DNA of 64,000 bases from Nymphaea colorata (Eukaryota; Streptophyta; Magnoliopsida; Nymphaeales; Nymphaeaceae): positions 7,142,972 to 7,206,971 of the forward strand of contig NC_045146.1 of assembly GCF_008831285.2 (NCBI RefSeq). Reading direction: 5' to 3'. Of this stretch, positions 10,230-21,983 are shown in pieces; the stretch's first letter is position 1; each line of letters begins with the position of its first letter. The position numbers and the translations under genes are program-made. Below the pieces are notes generated by a model. It was not told the DNA's origin, searched no databases, and was given only the letters and a program-made list of their open reading frames with translations.

Positions 10230-12680
10230 GATCCTTGATTAAAATCATAGAATCAAAACTCAGATATATAGTGTGCTTTGATTTAAACCACAAACTTAAT
10301 TTTAGATCTCTAAATCTAAATTTCTCAATTCAAATCTCGATCTAGAATTTTGATCCAAGTCTTAGATCCAAATTTTTATTCAAATCTCAAATCAGATCTC
10401 TCCAAATTGGAATAGCAATCTAAACCATTATCCATCAAATTTTATCAAATTCTGTTTCATTTGACTAGTCAATTATGTGATTTAGTTAGACTAAATTTTG
10501 AGAAAAACCAAGTTGATTTGATATCCTTTCCATTGCTGCAAATGTGGCCAAGGAGTCATGGAGTTAGTTTTGTTTCTGTTGTTTTGCTCTTTTTTGTGTT
10601 GTAAGTTTCTAAAGTTATAACCTTTTACTTCGTGAATGTTGTTATGATGTGTAAAGTTATGTACATTTTTTGTCATGCAGAGAGTCTACAGACCAATTTT
10701 GAAATCAATTCAAGTTGATTTGGTAGGGTTTTAGTTAGACCAATGTACCTCTTGATGTGTTTAAAATTCTATTTTCTGCAATTTCTGATTTATCTCGTAA
10801 GTTTTTGGTCCCATATCTTTTAGATCCTAAATGTTTTTTCAAATATATCACTTGAATTTGATTATCTCATGTGTAGAGAGTCTTTATACCATGACTTGTG
10901 TCAATCAAATATAATTAACCTAGTTTTTGAACTTGTCAAAATCTACCACTGAGTCATATTGTCTTCTTTCCAAGCTTAGCCAAATTTTCATGTTTCAACT
11001 TGTTATCCTATGTCCAATCAAATTTTGGAGTTTAACTTTGTTTTCTATCATGTTTTAAACGTAGTTAGAATTTGGTAACATGTCCTAACTCTAATCTAAG
11101 GTGCCTGGGATTGTAAATCTTAATTTGACGTTAGTTTATATTCTTGTTATTATGTGTATTATGTTTGATTTTTTATATTATAATACTCATTTGATTTCAA
11201 CTTTGTATTCAAATTCATAAAGGAATTCAAGCTATCTCAATGCATGTATTCATGATCGAGCTTGGCTCTTATGTGGGTTCAATTTTCAAAATCATTCATC
11301 ATCTAATAGATGTTTTGTAATGTTTGGTGTGCATTTATATAATTTACTTTCACTTTTCATCATGCATTTAATTTCGAACTATGCACTTAGAATTAGGTCA
11401 CTGTGATAATTAGGTTAGTTATCGGCTACATGCAAGTGATAATAGCCTTTGCATGCACTTGATCCAAACTAATTTTTATAACGACAAACCTTCTCAAAAA
11501 CATAATCTTGAACTGCACATTTTTTAAATCAAACTTGTTTTTGAAAACACTTGTTTTAGACAAGATTGAGATATAAACCCTAGATTTAATCTTCCGAAAA
11601 CCACATTATGCTTATTTGATGTCTCAACTCAGACATGGCATTGAACCCTCTACAATAAACTCATTACTAACCCACATTGAAACTCTGTCAAAACCCTAAA
11701 CTTGCTTAAAACTACCTATGTATCTTTTTTTTAACCAAGATTGGTCATGTGAACCTAGAAAGGATCTAGATCTCATAAATTGGAATTTAGATATTTGAAT
11801 TTGGATCTATTTGAATCTGGATTTAGAAGATTGGATCTTAATTTGGATATTACCTTTGGAGCATCTGATATAGATCTCAAGTAATTTGGATCATGATTTT
11901 GTATTTAGGCAAAAGTGGATCATAATTTGGATTTTGGACATTATACCTAGAACTTTAGATCTCAGAGCTTAGATTGGATAATGATTTCAGACCTTATAGG
12001 ATTAGATCCTAATGTGAACTTTGGTTTTCAGACCTCAATGTTATTTAGATTTGGACCTCAAATGTTATAAGTTTGAATTTCAGACTGCACTATGATCTTA
12101 ACCATAGTCGAACCCTAGATCCAAACCTTATTTTAAACTTTCAGATTTAGGTCTCTGAGTTAGATCATAAAGTACAAATTTGGATTTTTTTTGTTTAATG
12201 AGATTTTGAATTCAGATTTAGATCTCAATATTTGGATTTTAGATCATATATATCTTTAACACATCCTAAAACCTTAGAAACTGATTCTCAACCCTTCCTG
12301 GACAATGTTTGCATGCATTTATATTACATGCAGAATTTATTACTTGGATTGATGATGATACGGATCATGAATTGTATCTCTAGGTTTCCAATAATATTCC
12401 TTCAGTTCACGCATTCCAACTTTCTGATGATTGGCCTAAATCTTCCAAAGTCTCATCTTCTTCATATTTAGGGATGACAATCATAACTTAAAATTTGAAA
12501 CACTTAGTCTAGTCCTAGATCTGATTACTTCCGATAAAGGTGCCATGAACAATAAGATGCCTGGTTCTATCTCTCAGTGACATGAACAATCAAATCTCAT
12601 GCCGACATGCTTGGTTCTATCTCTCATAACTTTTCGCAAGAGATAAGGAAGTGAGTACATTTTTTTTAACTTTTTCTATA
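10230..12680. repeat. low-complexity GATCT/TTTGGATCTAA-rich region, possible decayed LTR
   Basis: Two stretches (about 10,230-10,420 and 11,750-12,250) are dense in variants of TTTGGATCTA and its complement, like the first 130 bases of the gypsy LTR at 16,370-16,450 (repeated AGATCCAAAT). At 12,520-12,560 a segment CCGATAAAGGTGCCATGAAC resembles the gypsy LTR near 19,660 (CCGGTAAAGGTGCTGGGAAC). This suggests an old, diverged LTR of a related gypsy family. The match is by eye and weak. Confidence 0.3.
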
Positions 12681-12689
12681 TTAATGGTC

Positions 12690-14504
12690 ACATGCAAGAT
12701 CGTAAAGATTTGCATGTAAATACCAGACAAAGAAGATCCTGGTCATTCTTTAATTATACCCAATGGAGGTGATTTTTGGAACGTTCATGGTTTGGATTGC
12801 TGCCAAAAATAGTTGCTCATCTCCAACTATCTCTTCCATTCCAAGCTAGAAAATATCTAAATCAAATGAGCAAAAGATACCTTAGGTCACTTTTTACTGA
12901 CTTAGCATTTGTGTTTATAGTATGCACACTAATAGTGACACGGTTGCTATGTTGTAGCGAAATTGCAAATTCTATACTGGTGTTGCTTCTCACCACTATA
13001 TCCTTGATTATTAAATAAAAACCCAAGTTTTGGAGATTTACATGTTAAAACCTGCATATTTAATACATAATCACAAAGTTCCATACATGTAAAAAGAATG
13101 AATGTTAAAATTACATATCAAAACATGCCACAACATTCTCTTAAGCTGTCATATACAAGAAACCTATTCATACAAAAAGAAGAAATATGTGCAGACTAAA
13201 GTATAACATATTAGTATTGAACATGCTCTTTTCAGGACAGGAAACTATAAACTTATTGCCTCCAGTACTCAAGACCAAACTAATCTATATTCAAGTAGAC
13301 ATTGATCTATGTCAATTATGTGCTACGTTCAAACTAGCATATAAAGACAATTATGCTGTGTCATATAGCAGAAGTGTACATGAAAAAACATTCATCTATA
13401 TCAATTCTATTATCTTCTCAACAAGTTGATGAACAGCCCCATTACATGGTGTTCAATCCAAAACCTAGCAAGTGAGTAGCGACAATAACTAATGGAATTA
13501 AAAAGCCCTGGCAAATAAGATAAGACAAAGTCGTTGCATGATGATAAAATATGTTAACAATTATATACCTGGCCCTATCCTTGTTTGGCCATGTGATATA
13601 CAATGCAGCAGAAGTAACAGTCTTTCCTATGTCAAGATGAACTAATTGGCTCTTGCAAAACACTCTTAAAATCAAAAACCTGAAATTTGACCAGATAGAC
13701 CTACATTAAATCATCATAAAGCTTGAAATCACCTTGACAAAGTTGTTAGCATTAAAGAAAATGCAAAAAAAGAAGCAGCAATGCTTGACGGATGAACCAG
13801 CATCTTTATCTTCACTCGCATAAAAGGAAGAAAAAAACATGTACATTCACCACAAGAAGCAGCAAACAAGAGCTTACAACACTTTATGTCTTGTTAGATA
13901 AACATAATACTAGGCAAAAATGCATGGAATATGTATAAGTTGAGTAGAATCAACAAGCATAAAGCTGGTGCATCTGAGAAAATCTCTTGCAGAAGAGGCA
14001 AACCAATTGCCGTTATATACAGGCCAAAAACCAGGGGAACCTATAACATCCAGATCAACAGAAACATGTGTAGAAAATAAAGAGGAACGTAGTGCATGCT
14101 AAAATTCAGAGTAAAATGGCACCGAAACACAAGTCTATTTAAGGTGCACACTGCGTACAGTTAATAAATATGAAATCCTTTATGTGCATCATGTCTTGAA
14201 CATGCAGGGCCAATTACATAAGATGACTAAACTTTAATACCAATAGCATATCCATAACCATGTATCTCTTCATCAGCAACTGGGCCATAAACAACCTTCA
14301 AAAAGCAAAATATAAACAGGCGAGATTCCATTGACCAATAGCAAGTGCCACATGTATGTTCCTGCATGACTATTTACTCTAACAAGAACATCGATAAACA
14401 TCAAGCAACAAAAGTACAGGAACCTGAGACCCAATAGAATGTTATTTGCCCTGCACAAGTCTAATCAATTGAATAACGCATGTGACAAGATTTATGCACT
14501 ATGA
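12690..14504. other. anonymous region, no supported gene
   Basis: AT-rich sequence with only short chance open frames on both strands; no motif, repeat array or RNA gene recognised. Confidence 0.45.
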
Positions 14505-14876
14505 TGGAGTTCGTATACTATGTATATGCATAAACAAAATTCATATATTGTGATAGTGATGTACAGGCCTCTTAGTTTCACTGTTGAAGTTCATCGGGAG
14601 GGAGAGTGAAGACCAACTCTTGTGTTAGATGGGGACCAAAGCCTCACACAGTGAAAAAAAACCTTCTAGTTCCACAATTCTAATCACTCAAGGACGCTGG
14701 AATTTTTCAGTTATTGCCTCTCGCACTCTTATTCATTCCTAAACCTTTTGTATATCTATTTGCCTTCTGTAAACATCTTTACTGGCACTTGCATGTGATT
14801 TTGCAACTCGTTTTGAGTTTCTTTTTGGACTTGGATCCAGCCCATCATGGGTGGACCAGATCAACAAGATTCAACA
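14505..14876 (-). repeat. copia LTR, probable 3' LTR of copia-C
   Basis: Minus-strand LTR running from TGTTGAATC (14,876) to a terminus ending in CA (14,505). It is preceded on the minus strand by a purine-rich tract TGTGTGTGGGAGAA (14,877-14,890), as expected for the tract that primes plus-strand synthesis before a 3' LTR. It aligns by eye, with much divergence, to the split LTR at 37,129-38,861: shared blocks include TTCTAGTTCCACAAT, ACCCTTATTCATTC-like sequence and TTTTGCAACTC. It could be the 3' LTR of copia-C or an independent LTR of the same family. Confidence 0.6.
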
Positions 14877-16309
14877 TTCTCCCACACACACGGTCGACAG
14901 ATAGTTCATTGTACCCATAGAGAATATCAATCATATGTTCTTGAATATCATACTGGTGATAGAATCATGTTACCGGTTAGCATAGATGATAACCAACTAT
15001 GTACTAAAAATGTTGCATGGAGATAGATATAGGTGTCAATGTCAGACATGGCCATGGCTGTTAGATACATTGAGCTTTAAAAAACTAGACACTTGGACAT
15101 AACTATAGCTATATATATATATATAGAGAGAGAGGTGTGAGTTAGACTAAAAAGGAAAAAAGAAGAAAGAAAGGAAAGGGAAAAAGCAAAAAGAGAGGGA
15201 AAAGGGATGACATACAGGTCTATTTTTTTGACACCTCATGTTCAGAAAATGTGTCAAGGCATGTCAGTCGGTGGTGGATATGGCTAGTCACCTACACTTC
15301 ATCTTTTTTGAAGTGTTCATGCAACATAGGTGTACCAGTTAGTGTAACACAATGGGTTAACCTGCAAAAAGAAAACAATTTGTGTATTCTAGTTCGACAC
15401 ATAGCTTGTTCTGCCTTAAAACAAATTTCACTTTCACAAGTCTCAACAAATTCAATCTCTAAACACGATGATGTTGAATGTGTTAGAATAAGGCCTCCCA
15501 CTATAATTGAATCTAACCTCCTTTATGGTGATTGAATTTTGGCGGTAGTAAACAATTATTAATGAAGTAATAAATGATCTTTCTCTCCTACATAAATTCA
15601 TTGAATTAGAATTAGTTGTTTTCCTATATATGCCACATTCAACTGAGTCATTTGTCGTCCGTAGACAACATATTAAAGTAGCAACACTATTTGTCATCTC
15701 AAAATACAATCAAGACTCTACAAGGGCAAATTAACATGGGTATAAATGTGGATATTAAATTTAATATCCATGAGAGTTATACCATGAAGGAGATCATCCT
15801 TTATTTCCAAGAATTTGTTGACTTTATTCATCAATGCGAACACACATGGTATGTCTCACGTACTATGGACTCACCATTGTGAATTTGTGCAAATGCTAAA
15901 TGATTAAATATCTTGCCATATAGATCACAAAAAATTTAACCTCTCTTCAGAGTTGACTCGAGTTCTCACAGATATCCCCCTCAGTTTGAGTAAGATAATT
16001 TGAGCCTTCAAATCTATTAACAGCTTTCCATGATTTGAGAGATCAAATTGCTCTAGTAATTCTCTAGTACCAGACCTCATTTTTATCCAATCAAGGTGAT
16101 ATATCTATATATATATATATATATATATACATATATAAAAATGTTATCAATACACATTGTTCTTTATTATATATATATACATATATATATAAATGCTACT
16201 GATACACATTGTTCTTTATTAACATATCTCGATTTATTATCTCAATATGGAAAACTTATTCTGTTTATCCACAAGCATCCCTAAGTTTTGTTCATCACAT
16301 CTTAGGTTG
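14877..16309. other. region left of gypsy element, possible remnant of copia-C 3' half
   Basis: If copia-C spans the gypsy insertion, this stretch should hold its reverse transcriptase and RNase H, but no copia motif is recognisable. It contains AT-rich microsatellites (a TA run passing into a GA run at 15,107-15,135; AT runs at 16,105-16,130 and 16,168-16,190). The short open frames show no known domain. Confidence 0.35.
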
Positions 16310-16457
16310 TGTAATCACCCCAAATTTATTTTAAAAAGATTATGATGTTTCATCCAACCACGAAACTCAAATTTAGATCCAAATTAAATCCAAAATACAA
16401 CTTTCATATCCAAATTAGATCCAAAACCCAAGTTCAGATCCAAATCGATCATTTAAG

Positions 16458-16890
16458 ACCCATTTGCCCCTCATTTTGACCAAAAAATCTTCTCTTAGAG
16501 GGTGATTTTAGTCTTTTTGGTAGATAAGACCAATTTGCCCTTCCTCTTGACAAAAAAAATCTCCTTTTTAGAGGGTGACTTTAGTCATTTTAGGTGGACA
16601 AGACCAATTTGCCCTTCCTTTTTACAAAAAAATCTCTTTTTAGAGGGTGATTTTAGTCTTTTTGGGTGGACAAGACCCATTTGCCTTTCCTTTTGACCAA
16701 AAAATTTCCTTTTAGAGGGTGATTTTAGTCTTCTTGGGTGGACAAGACCAATTTGCCCTTCATTTTGACCAAAAAAACCTCCTTTTAGAGGGTATTTTTA
16801 GTCTTTTTGGGTGGACAAGACCCATTTGTCTTTCCTTTTAACCAAAAAATCTCATTTTAGAGGGTGATTTTAGTCTTTCTAGGTAAAAAA
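16458..16890 (+). repeat. six-unit ~72-bp tandem repeat in 5' LTR
   Basis: Units begin near GACCAATTTGCCCTTCC and contain TTTTAGAGGGTGATTTTAGT and TTTTTGGGTGGACAA. Most units are about 72 bases. Because 72 is a multiple of three, some units read through as a repeated peptide on either strand, but there is no sign of a real protein. The array lies just upstream of the LTR TATA box. The 3' LTR has the same array (29,094-29,520) with different unit-level changes. Confidence 0.85.
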
Positions 16891-16923
16891 AATTCAAATT
16901 TAGGGTTTTAGCTCCAAATCTTC

Positions 16924-16930
16924 TATAAAT
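16924..16930 (+). promoter_or_regulatory. TATA box of gypsy LTR promoter
   Basis: TATAAATACC lies in the 5' LTR about 610 bases from its start, and the same motif is in the 3' LTR at 29,555. The C+T-rich sequence that follows is typical of plant transcription starts. The promoter assignment is inferred from position and motif only. Confidence 0.5.
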
Positions 16931-17214
16931 ACCCTTCATTTTCCCCTCTCTTGGGTAAGATTGGCCCTTGGGAGAAACTCTAGTGTATTCTCACTTGAAG
17001 ACTTAGAGTTTCTCTTGAGCTCTCTCTCTCTCCCTCTTCCTCTCTCCATGTTCCTCTCCAACTTGGAGCAAGCTACAACTCTCTTGGAGGCATCATCTTG
17101 GAGCTTCACTCAAAGGGGATTTCAAGTGAATGTGTTTATCTTCCTTAGGTCATTTCTCATTAGAGGTATGTAATCATAATCTCTTTCATTTTTTTTTTCT
17201 TTTTTTTTTTCTCA

Positions 17215-18130
17215 TCTTCATCTCCCCATGACCAAAGGAGATAGCCCTCAACCTCTTTCTAGAGACAAGAGGCTATGCTCAAGTGCACCGGGAGCATGAG
17301 AAGATGAGATGATATTTTATTTTATGATTAAATCATGTTCTTTCAAGTATTCTTGTTGATGTTATTTTTTATTAATATGTTCTTATTATTATGCTATTCC
17401 TTTTTCTTGAACATAGTCTTGTTGATTGGTTTCGTTTTCTCTTCTCATTTTTATCTTCCCATGGCTAAAGGAGATAGCGCTCAACCTCTCTTTAGAGACA
17501 AGAGGCTATGCTCAAGTGTACCGGGAGCATGAGAAGATGAGATGATATTTTATTTTATGATTAAATCATGCTCTTTCAAGTATTCTTGTTGTTGTTGTTC
17601 TTTCTCTTCATGAATATATTCTTGTCGTTATTGTTATTTCCTTTCTTCAATATAGCCTTGTTCTTGTTATTTTTTTTTCTTTCTTCCTCCTCTTCCCATG
17701 GCCAAAGGAGATAGCACTCAACCTCTTTTTAGAGACAAGAGGCTATGCTCAAGTGCATTTGGAGCATGGAAGGATGAGATGATCTTTCATTTCATGATTG
17801 AATTATGTTTTCTCTTTTATTAAATATGGCATTGTTTTTTTTTCTATATTTTCTCCTCATCTTCATCTCCTTATGGCTAAAGGAGGTAGCACTCAATCTC
17901 TTTTTAGAGACAAGAGGCTGAGCTCAAGTGCACCGGGAGCATGGAAAGATGAGATGATCTTTCATTTTAATCATGTTCTTTCTTTTCATTAATACATTCT
18001 TGTTGTTCTTTTGCTTCCTCTTATTTTCCTCTATTCCTTATTTTCCCATGGCCGATATAGCTCTCAATCTCTATTTTAGAGTCAAAAGGCTATACTCAAG
18101 TGCACCGGGAACATGAAAAGATGAGGTGAC
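17215..18130 (+). repeat. five-unit module array with hairpins in 5' LTR
   Basis: Five imperfect units start near 17,226, 17,459, 17,696, 17,872 and 18,046 (spacings about 233, 237, 176 and 174). Each contains AAAGGAGATAGC-like sequence, a CCTCTT...AAGAGG stem, an ATGCTC...GAGCAT stem and a GATGAGATGAT block. The first three units keep both stems; the last has a broken second stem. The 3' LTR has the same array at about 29,840-30,750. Confidence 0.85.
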
Positions 18131-19790
18131 ATATCATTTCATAGTTACATCATGTCCTCCCTCCTAATTGAACCTTGCACTTTCTGTCATCCTCTTTCTC
18201 TTTTTCCTTCCTTGAATGTTGTCTATATATTTTCCATGCATAGTTGCTTGGTTTTCTACTTATATGTGAATGTATGGTAGAAATGAGAGTGTGGTTTGGT
18301 TACTCTTTATTTTCATATTAATTTTTGAGGTTGGGACTTGTCCAACCCGAGATAAATCCTCACGAAAATATACATGTTAATATGCATTTGCATGTCATTT
18401 TACGCTAGTTTCCTTCTTAATCATCCCATTAAAAACCCTAACGAGTGTCTCGTTATGTTGCTTGTTTTCTTCCATACCCAACGGTGGAAGAAATATATCC
18501 CTTAGAACAAACTAAATAAAAACATTCTATGCTTATTTTCCAAAACATTTTCAAAATGAACCTTCTAACATGGCCCTATGGACTTAGCTGAGACTCTTGT
18601 ATGAGTCCAAGCTCCCCTCCGGCCCACATTAAACTTGAAGTTGGCAATTTTAAGTTATTCCTTGATTTCTAATCTTGTGAAGGTATGGATGTATACACAT
18701 GTTATATACATCTATGCCAACATGATGACCCCTCATCCTTCTCTCTTTATGCTTTCACTTTTCATTTTATAAATTTTCATATGTGCATGAATACGTATGT
18801 ACATGTGCTCCATTTCTTCTCTTTCAAATATTTATTCCACTTCTCAAGACAAATATCTTCTCTTATAAAATTTCTCAAACCCATATATACGTATGATATT
18901 TTTCTTTTCCTCTAAAATTTCTCTTTCTCTTTAAATCAATACATCTTTTTCTCTTAAGCTTTGATGTGTGTATATGTGATGGTATGTACACATGTATGCA
19001 TGTCTTTCTTTATCTCTTTCTCTTTCTTTTCATAAAAGTGTTTTATCTCTTGTATTTTTTTTAACATTCTCCTCTCATGATATTTTTATCTACCAACTTC
19101 ATTAAAAACACAAACCAAGTAATGACCCAACATTGAAGTCATGCTTGATGGTCTACAATCTCAATCCCCTTTCAAAAATTTTCTCTTCTGATATACAACA
19201 AGAAAAACCTTAGATGTTTGTTGTGGTAGGAATGACTTTAGATGAATGTTGTGGTATGAATGTTTTATATTCTTTCAATCATATAGGATAAATGCATCCA
19301 TGCATTCTCACTCACTTTATTTCACTTATGATCACAAGCACCTCTCCAAAAGAACTTAAGCAAGATGGGATGAAGCTCTAGCTAGGTGGTAACCGAATTA
19401 GAGCAAAATCTAAAACCTACTTAAAGTCTTAAGAGAACACTAAAGTGATTTCAAAATGATTTCACAAGCTTTTCAAATGATACTCACTAATTCCACTTTT
19501 TCCTCAAAACATTTCACATTTTCAAGCAACCCTTCAAGAGTCTTTTCAATAATTTGAAACATCAAACTTTCAATATTTTCTACACCGCATATAGATTCAA
19601 AAAAATATTTAAGTTAAAATGAAATGCATTAATGATGAACATAGCCCTTGGGTTGATTACCCCCGGTAAAGGTGCTGGGAACGATCAATCCTCGTACCGA
19701 CGAGCGAGTCCCTTTTCTTTCTTATTTCAAAACAAAACTCAATTTTTTTGAAGCACTCCAAAACCAATAAAATTTTGGGATGCAAACAGA

Positions 19791-19808
19791 TGGCGACCGT
19801 GATGGGAC
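19791..19808 (+). promoter_or_regulatory. candidate primer-binding site
   Basis: TGGCGACCGTGATGGGAC begins two bases after the 5' LTR. It starts with the TGG complementary to a tRNA CCA end and resembles the TGGYGACTCC-type sites of large gypsy elements. The tRNA was not assigned. Confidence 0.55.
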
Positions 19809-20591
19809 TCGTCATCATTTGGCTATGATTATAATTGATGCATTTCTACCAACTTGAACATCTCATATATTGCGAATGATAAAGCATGTCTCCTAATTTG
19901 GCCTCGACCCCATTGGCATTTCATTGCATTGTTTGGTGATTGTGATTGTTTTCTTGCACATAGGACTAATTGAGGAGGATCAATCATGTTCACATATATC
20001 TATGATCATATACCACCCTTCTCAATTTAGGAGTTGTTTGAAAACCATGTTTGCTCTTCTATTTTAATCATCAAACTTAGACAATATTGCATTAAAGACG
20101 ACTCATCTTTTATGATTTCTCATATTTCAAAATTCCTCATACTTATTTGTCCCAGTCATCATGTTGCCGGACTTGGTCTTTGGCGGTAGCACAAGACTAA
20201 GCCTTACAACTAGACCACACCTTGGACGGGAAAGCCCCCTCGTTAGTACCATGAGTGGTAATTTATGGTATATCGACGAGTGATCAAGAAGAAGTTGATG
20301 AACCCTACACTTAGTTGCCTAAGGAAGAATCTATGCTCATACTAAGCCATTTGGCTAAGGTATATAAGCATAACTTGACATCGGATTATCGTGATACAAA
20401 ATTATCTCAATTAGGTTCCTATACCCAATTTTCTAAAAAAAAAAAATTATTTCATGATAGATATTGATGTGCGTGAAACCTTATGTGATGATTTACAACC
20501 TCATTCTACACATCTACTTCATATTGTCTTTGTCAACCTAATCAATGTTTTCCACTAATTCAATCTTTATCTTTTAGAGTCATCATTCAAG
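19809..20591 (+). other. gypsy 5' leader between primer site and ORF1
   Basis: About 780 bases without an open frame of note. This would be the untranslated leader, expected to hold packaging and dimerisation signals. No specific motif was recognised. Confidence 0.5.
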
Positions 20592-21791
20592 ATGTATTCT
20601 TTCCAACGTGGTGTCACATTCCCTTATGATCACATCCTCTTTGGGTAAGGTCTCGAACGATCCACCTACATTTCTCTTGATTCTAAACCTTTGGCTTCCG
20701 AATGGTATCGAACTTGGCATCCCACCTTCTCTCGGATGTTTCCTTCTTACTTTGAAGAATGTGGGCTAGAGACAGTGGCAGCTGGAGGAATGCAGTCAGT
20801 TGATGAAAATTTGGTACATGCAATCGCCGAGCGTTGGAACCCAAGGACCTCCTCTTTTTGGTTTCCATGGGGAGAAATGACAATATTACTAGATGAATGT
20901 GCCAAAATACTAGACCTCTCTACCCCAACTTGCGACCCAAATGATCTATTGGAAAAACAATTCCTTATGAACCCAACCAAGGTCAATGCAAATGACCTCA
21001 TTGGTCACTTTACTGGACGAAAAACTTGGCCTTTAGTAGAAAACCATGAAAATCAAAGCATCAACATGAAAAATTTGTATGAAGAATTTGGAACATATGT
21101 TGAACCTTCTACCCTACCTCGAAAAGCCATAGGGAGAATTAAACATTGTATGATGCTCTGCACAGTAGGAGTGACCCTTTTTACCGATGAAAGTGACCTT
21201 TTAGATGTCTGTATTGCCCAACTTTTCTAGGTATGGGGGCATAGAGGGACCCGACACTTGTCAGTAGCAATGACAGCCTTAGCCTTCCTTTACCGATGAC
21301 TCACCCGCTTTACCATTGGAGATACCGACTTCATAGAAGGATGCACATATGTTTTACAATTATGGTTCCTCAAGCATGCGGGACCCCAAGCCAGTCTATT
21401 TAGAAACACTGATAGATCATTGACAACCTTGGAGCAATACCGTCGTTTGATCGAGCAATTGAATGAAAGAGAGATCATTTGGGACTATTGTGATCGTCGG
21501 CAGAACCTACCCGGATACACTCACCATCATCATGGCCGTACCACACTCTTGGGCCCTTACTTCATAGTTGATTATTGTGTTGATAGATGTATGAGACAGT
21601 TCTCTCAAAGGTAGAAGATGGTCTCTGTGCATGCACCAATTGGAGCTATTCCTGAATTCGACCTTACTTCTCCTCAATGGACGGCATTGTTTGCAGTAGC
21701 TCGACAAGAATATAAGACACAGATATCATACACTTGGTTCATAGGCACAGTGGTGAAGAAGGAATATGCTGAGTGGTGGGATGCCAACTGA
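20592..21791 (+). pseudogene. ORF1 upstream of gag, plant-mobile-domain-like protein
   Basis: One frame of 400 codons runs from ATG at 20,592 to TGA at 21,789, interrupted only by in-frame stops at 20,646 (TAA), 21,228 (TAG), 21,297 (TGA) and 21,612 (TAG), with no frameshift. It contains ERWNPRTSSFWFPWGEMTI followed by LLDECAKILDLSTP, the pattern of plant mobile domain proteins (RW.P.T..F..P.GE..ITL.D....LGL). Further on are TLFTDESDLLDV and, after the second stop, VWGHRGTRHLSVAMTALAFL. Plant mobile domains occur in the host proteins MAIN and MAIL1 and in extra ORFs of some Tat/Ogre elements. The function in the element is unknown. The domain call is by motif memory, not a profile search. Confidence 0.7.
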
Positions 21792-21983
21792 CCACCATCC
21801 ATCCTTCCCTAAAAATTTTATGTTGTCAACTTTGTAATCCTTCTATCGTTGTCATCTTTATTAGTATCTTTGGATGTAACTTTTAAAACTTGTAATGCAA
21901 TATGAACATTCATTTTGTCATCATTTCCATCCAATAACTCTATTTTCTTATGTCATAGAGGTGAATACTTGAAAGCCAACAAG

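Larger units (their letters stand above)
16310..19788 (+). repeat. 5' LTR of gypsy element (3.48 kb)
   Basis: Starts TGTAATCACCC and ends GGGATGCAAACA, matching the 3' LTR end to end. It contains a six-unit ~72-bp array (16,458-16,890), a TATA box (16,924), and a five-unit array of ~175-237-bp modules (17,215-18,130). Similarity to the 3' LTR is uneven: about 17,190-18,680 is almost identical while the first 600 and last 800 bases carry many differences. Confidence 0.93.
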
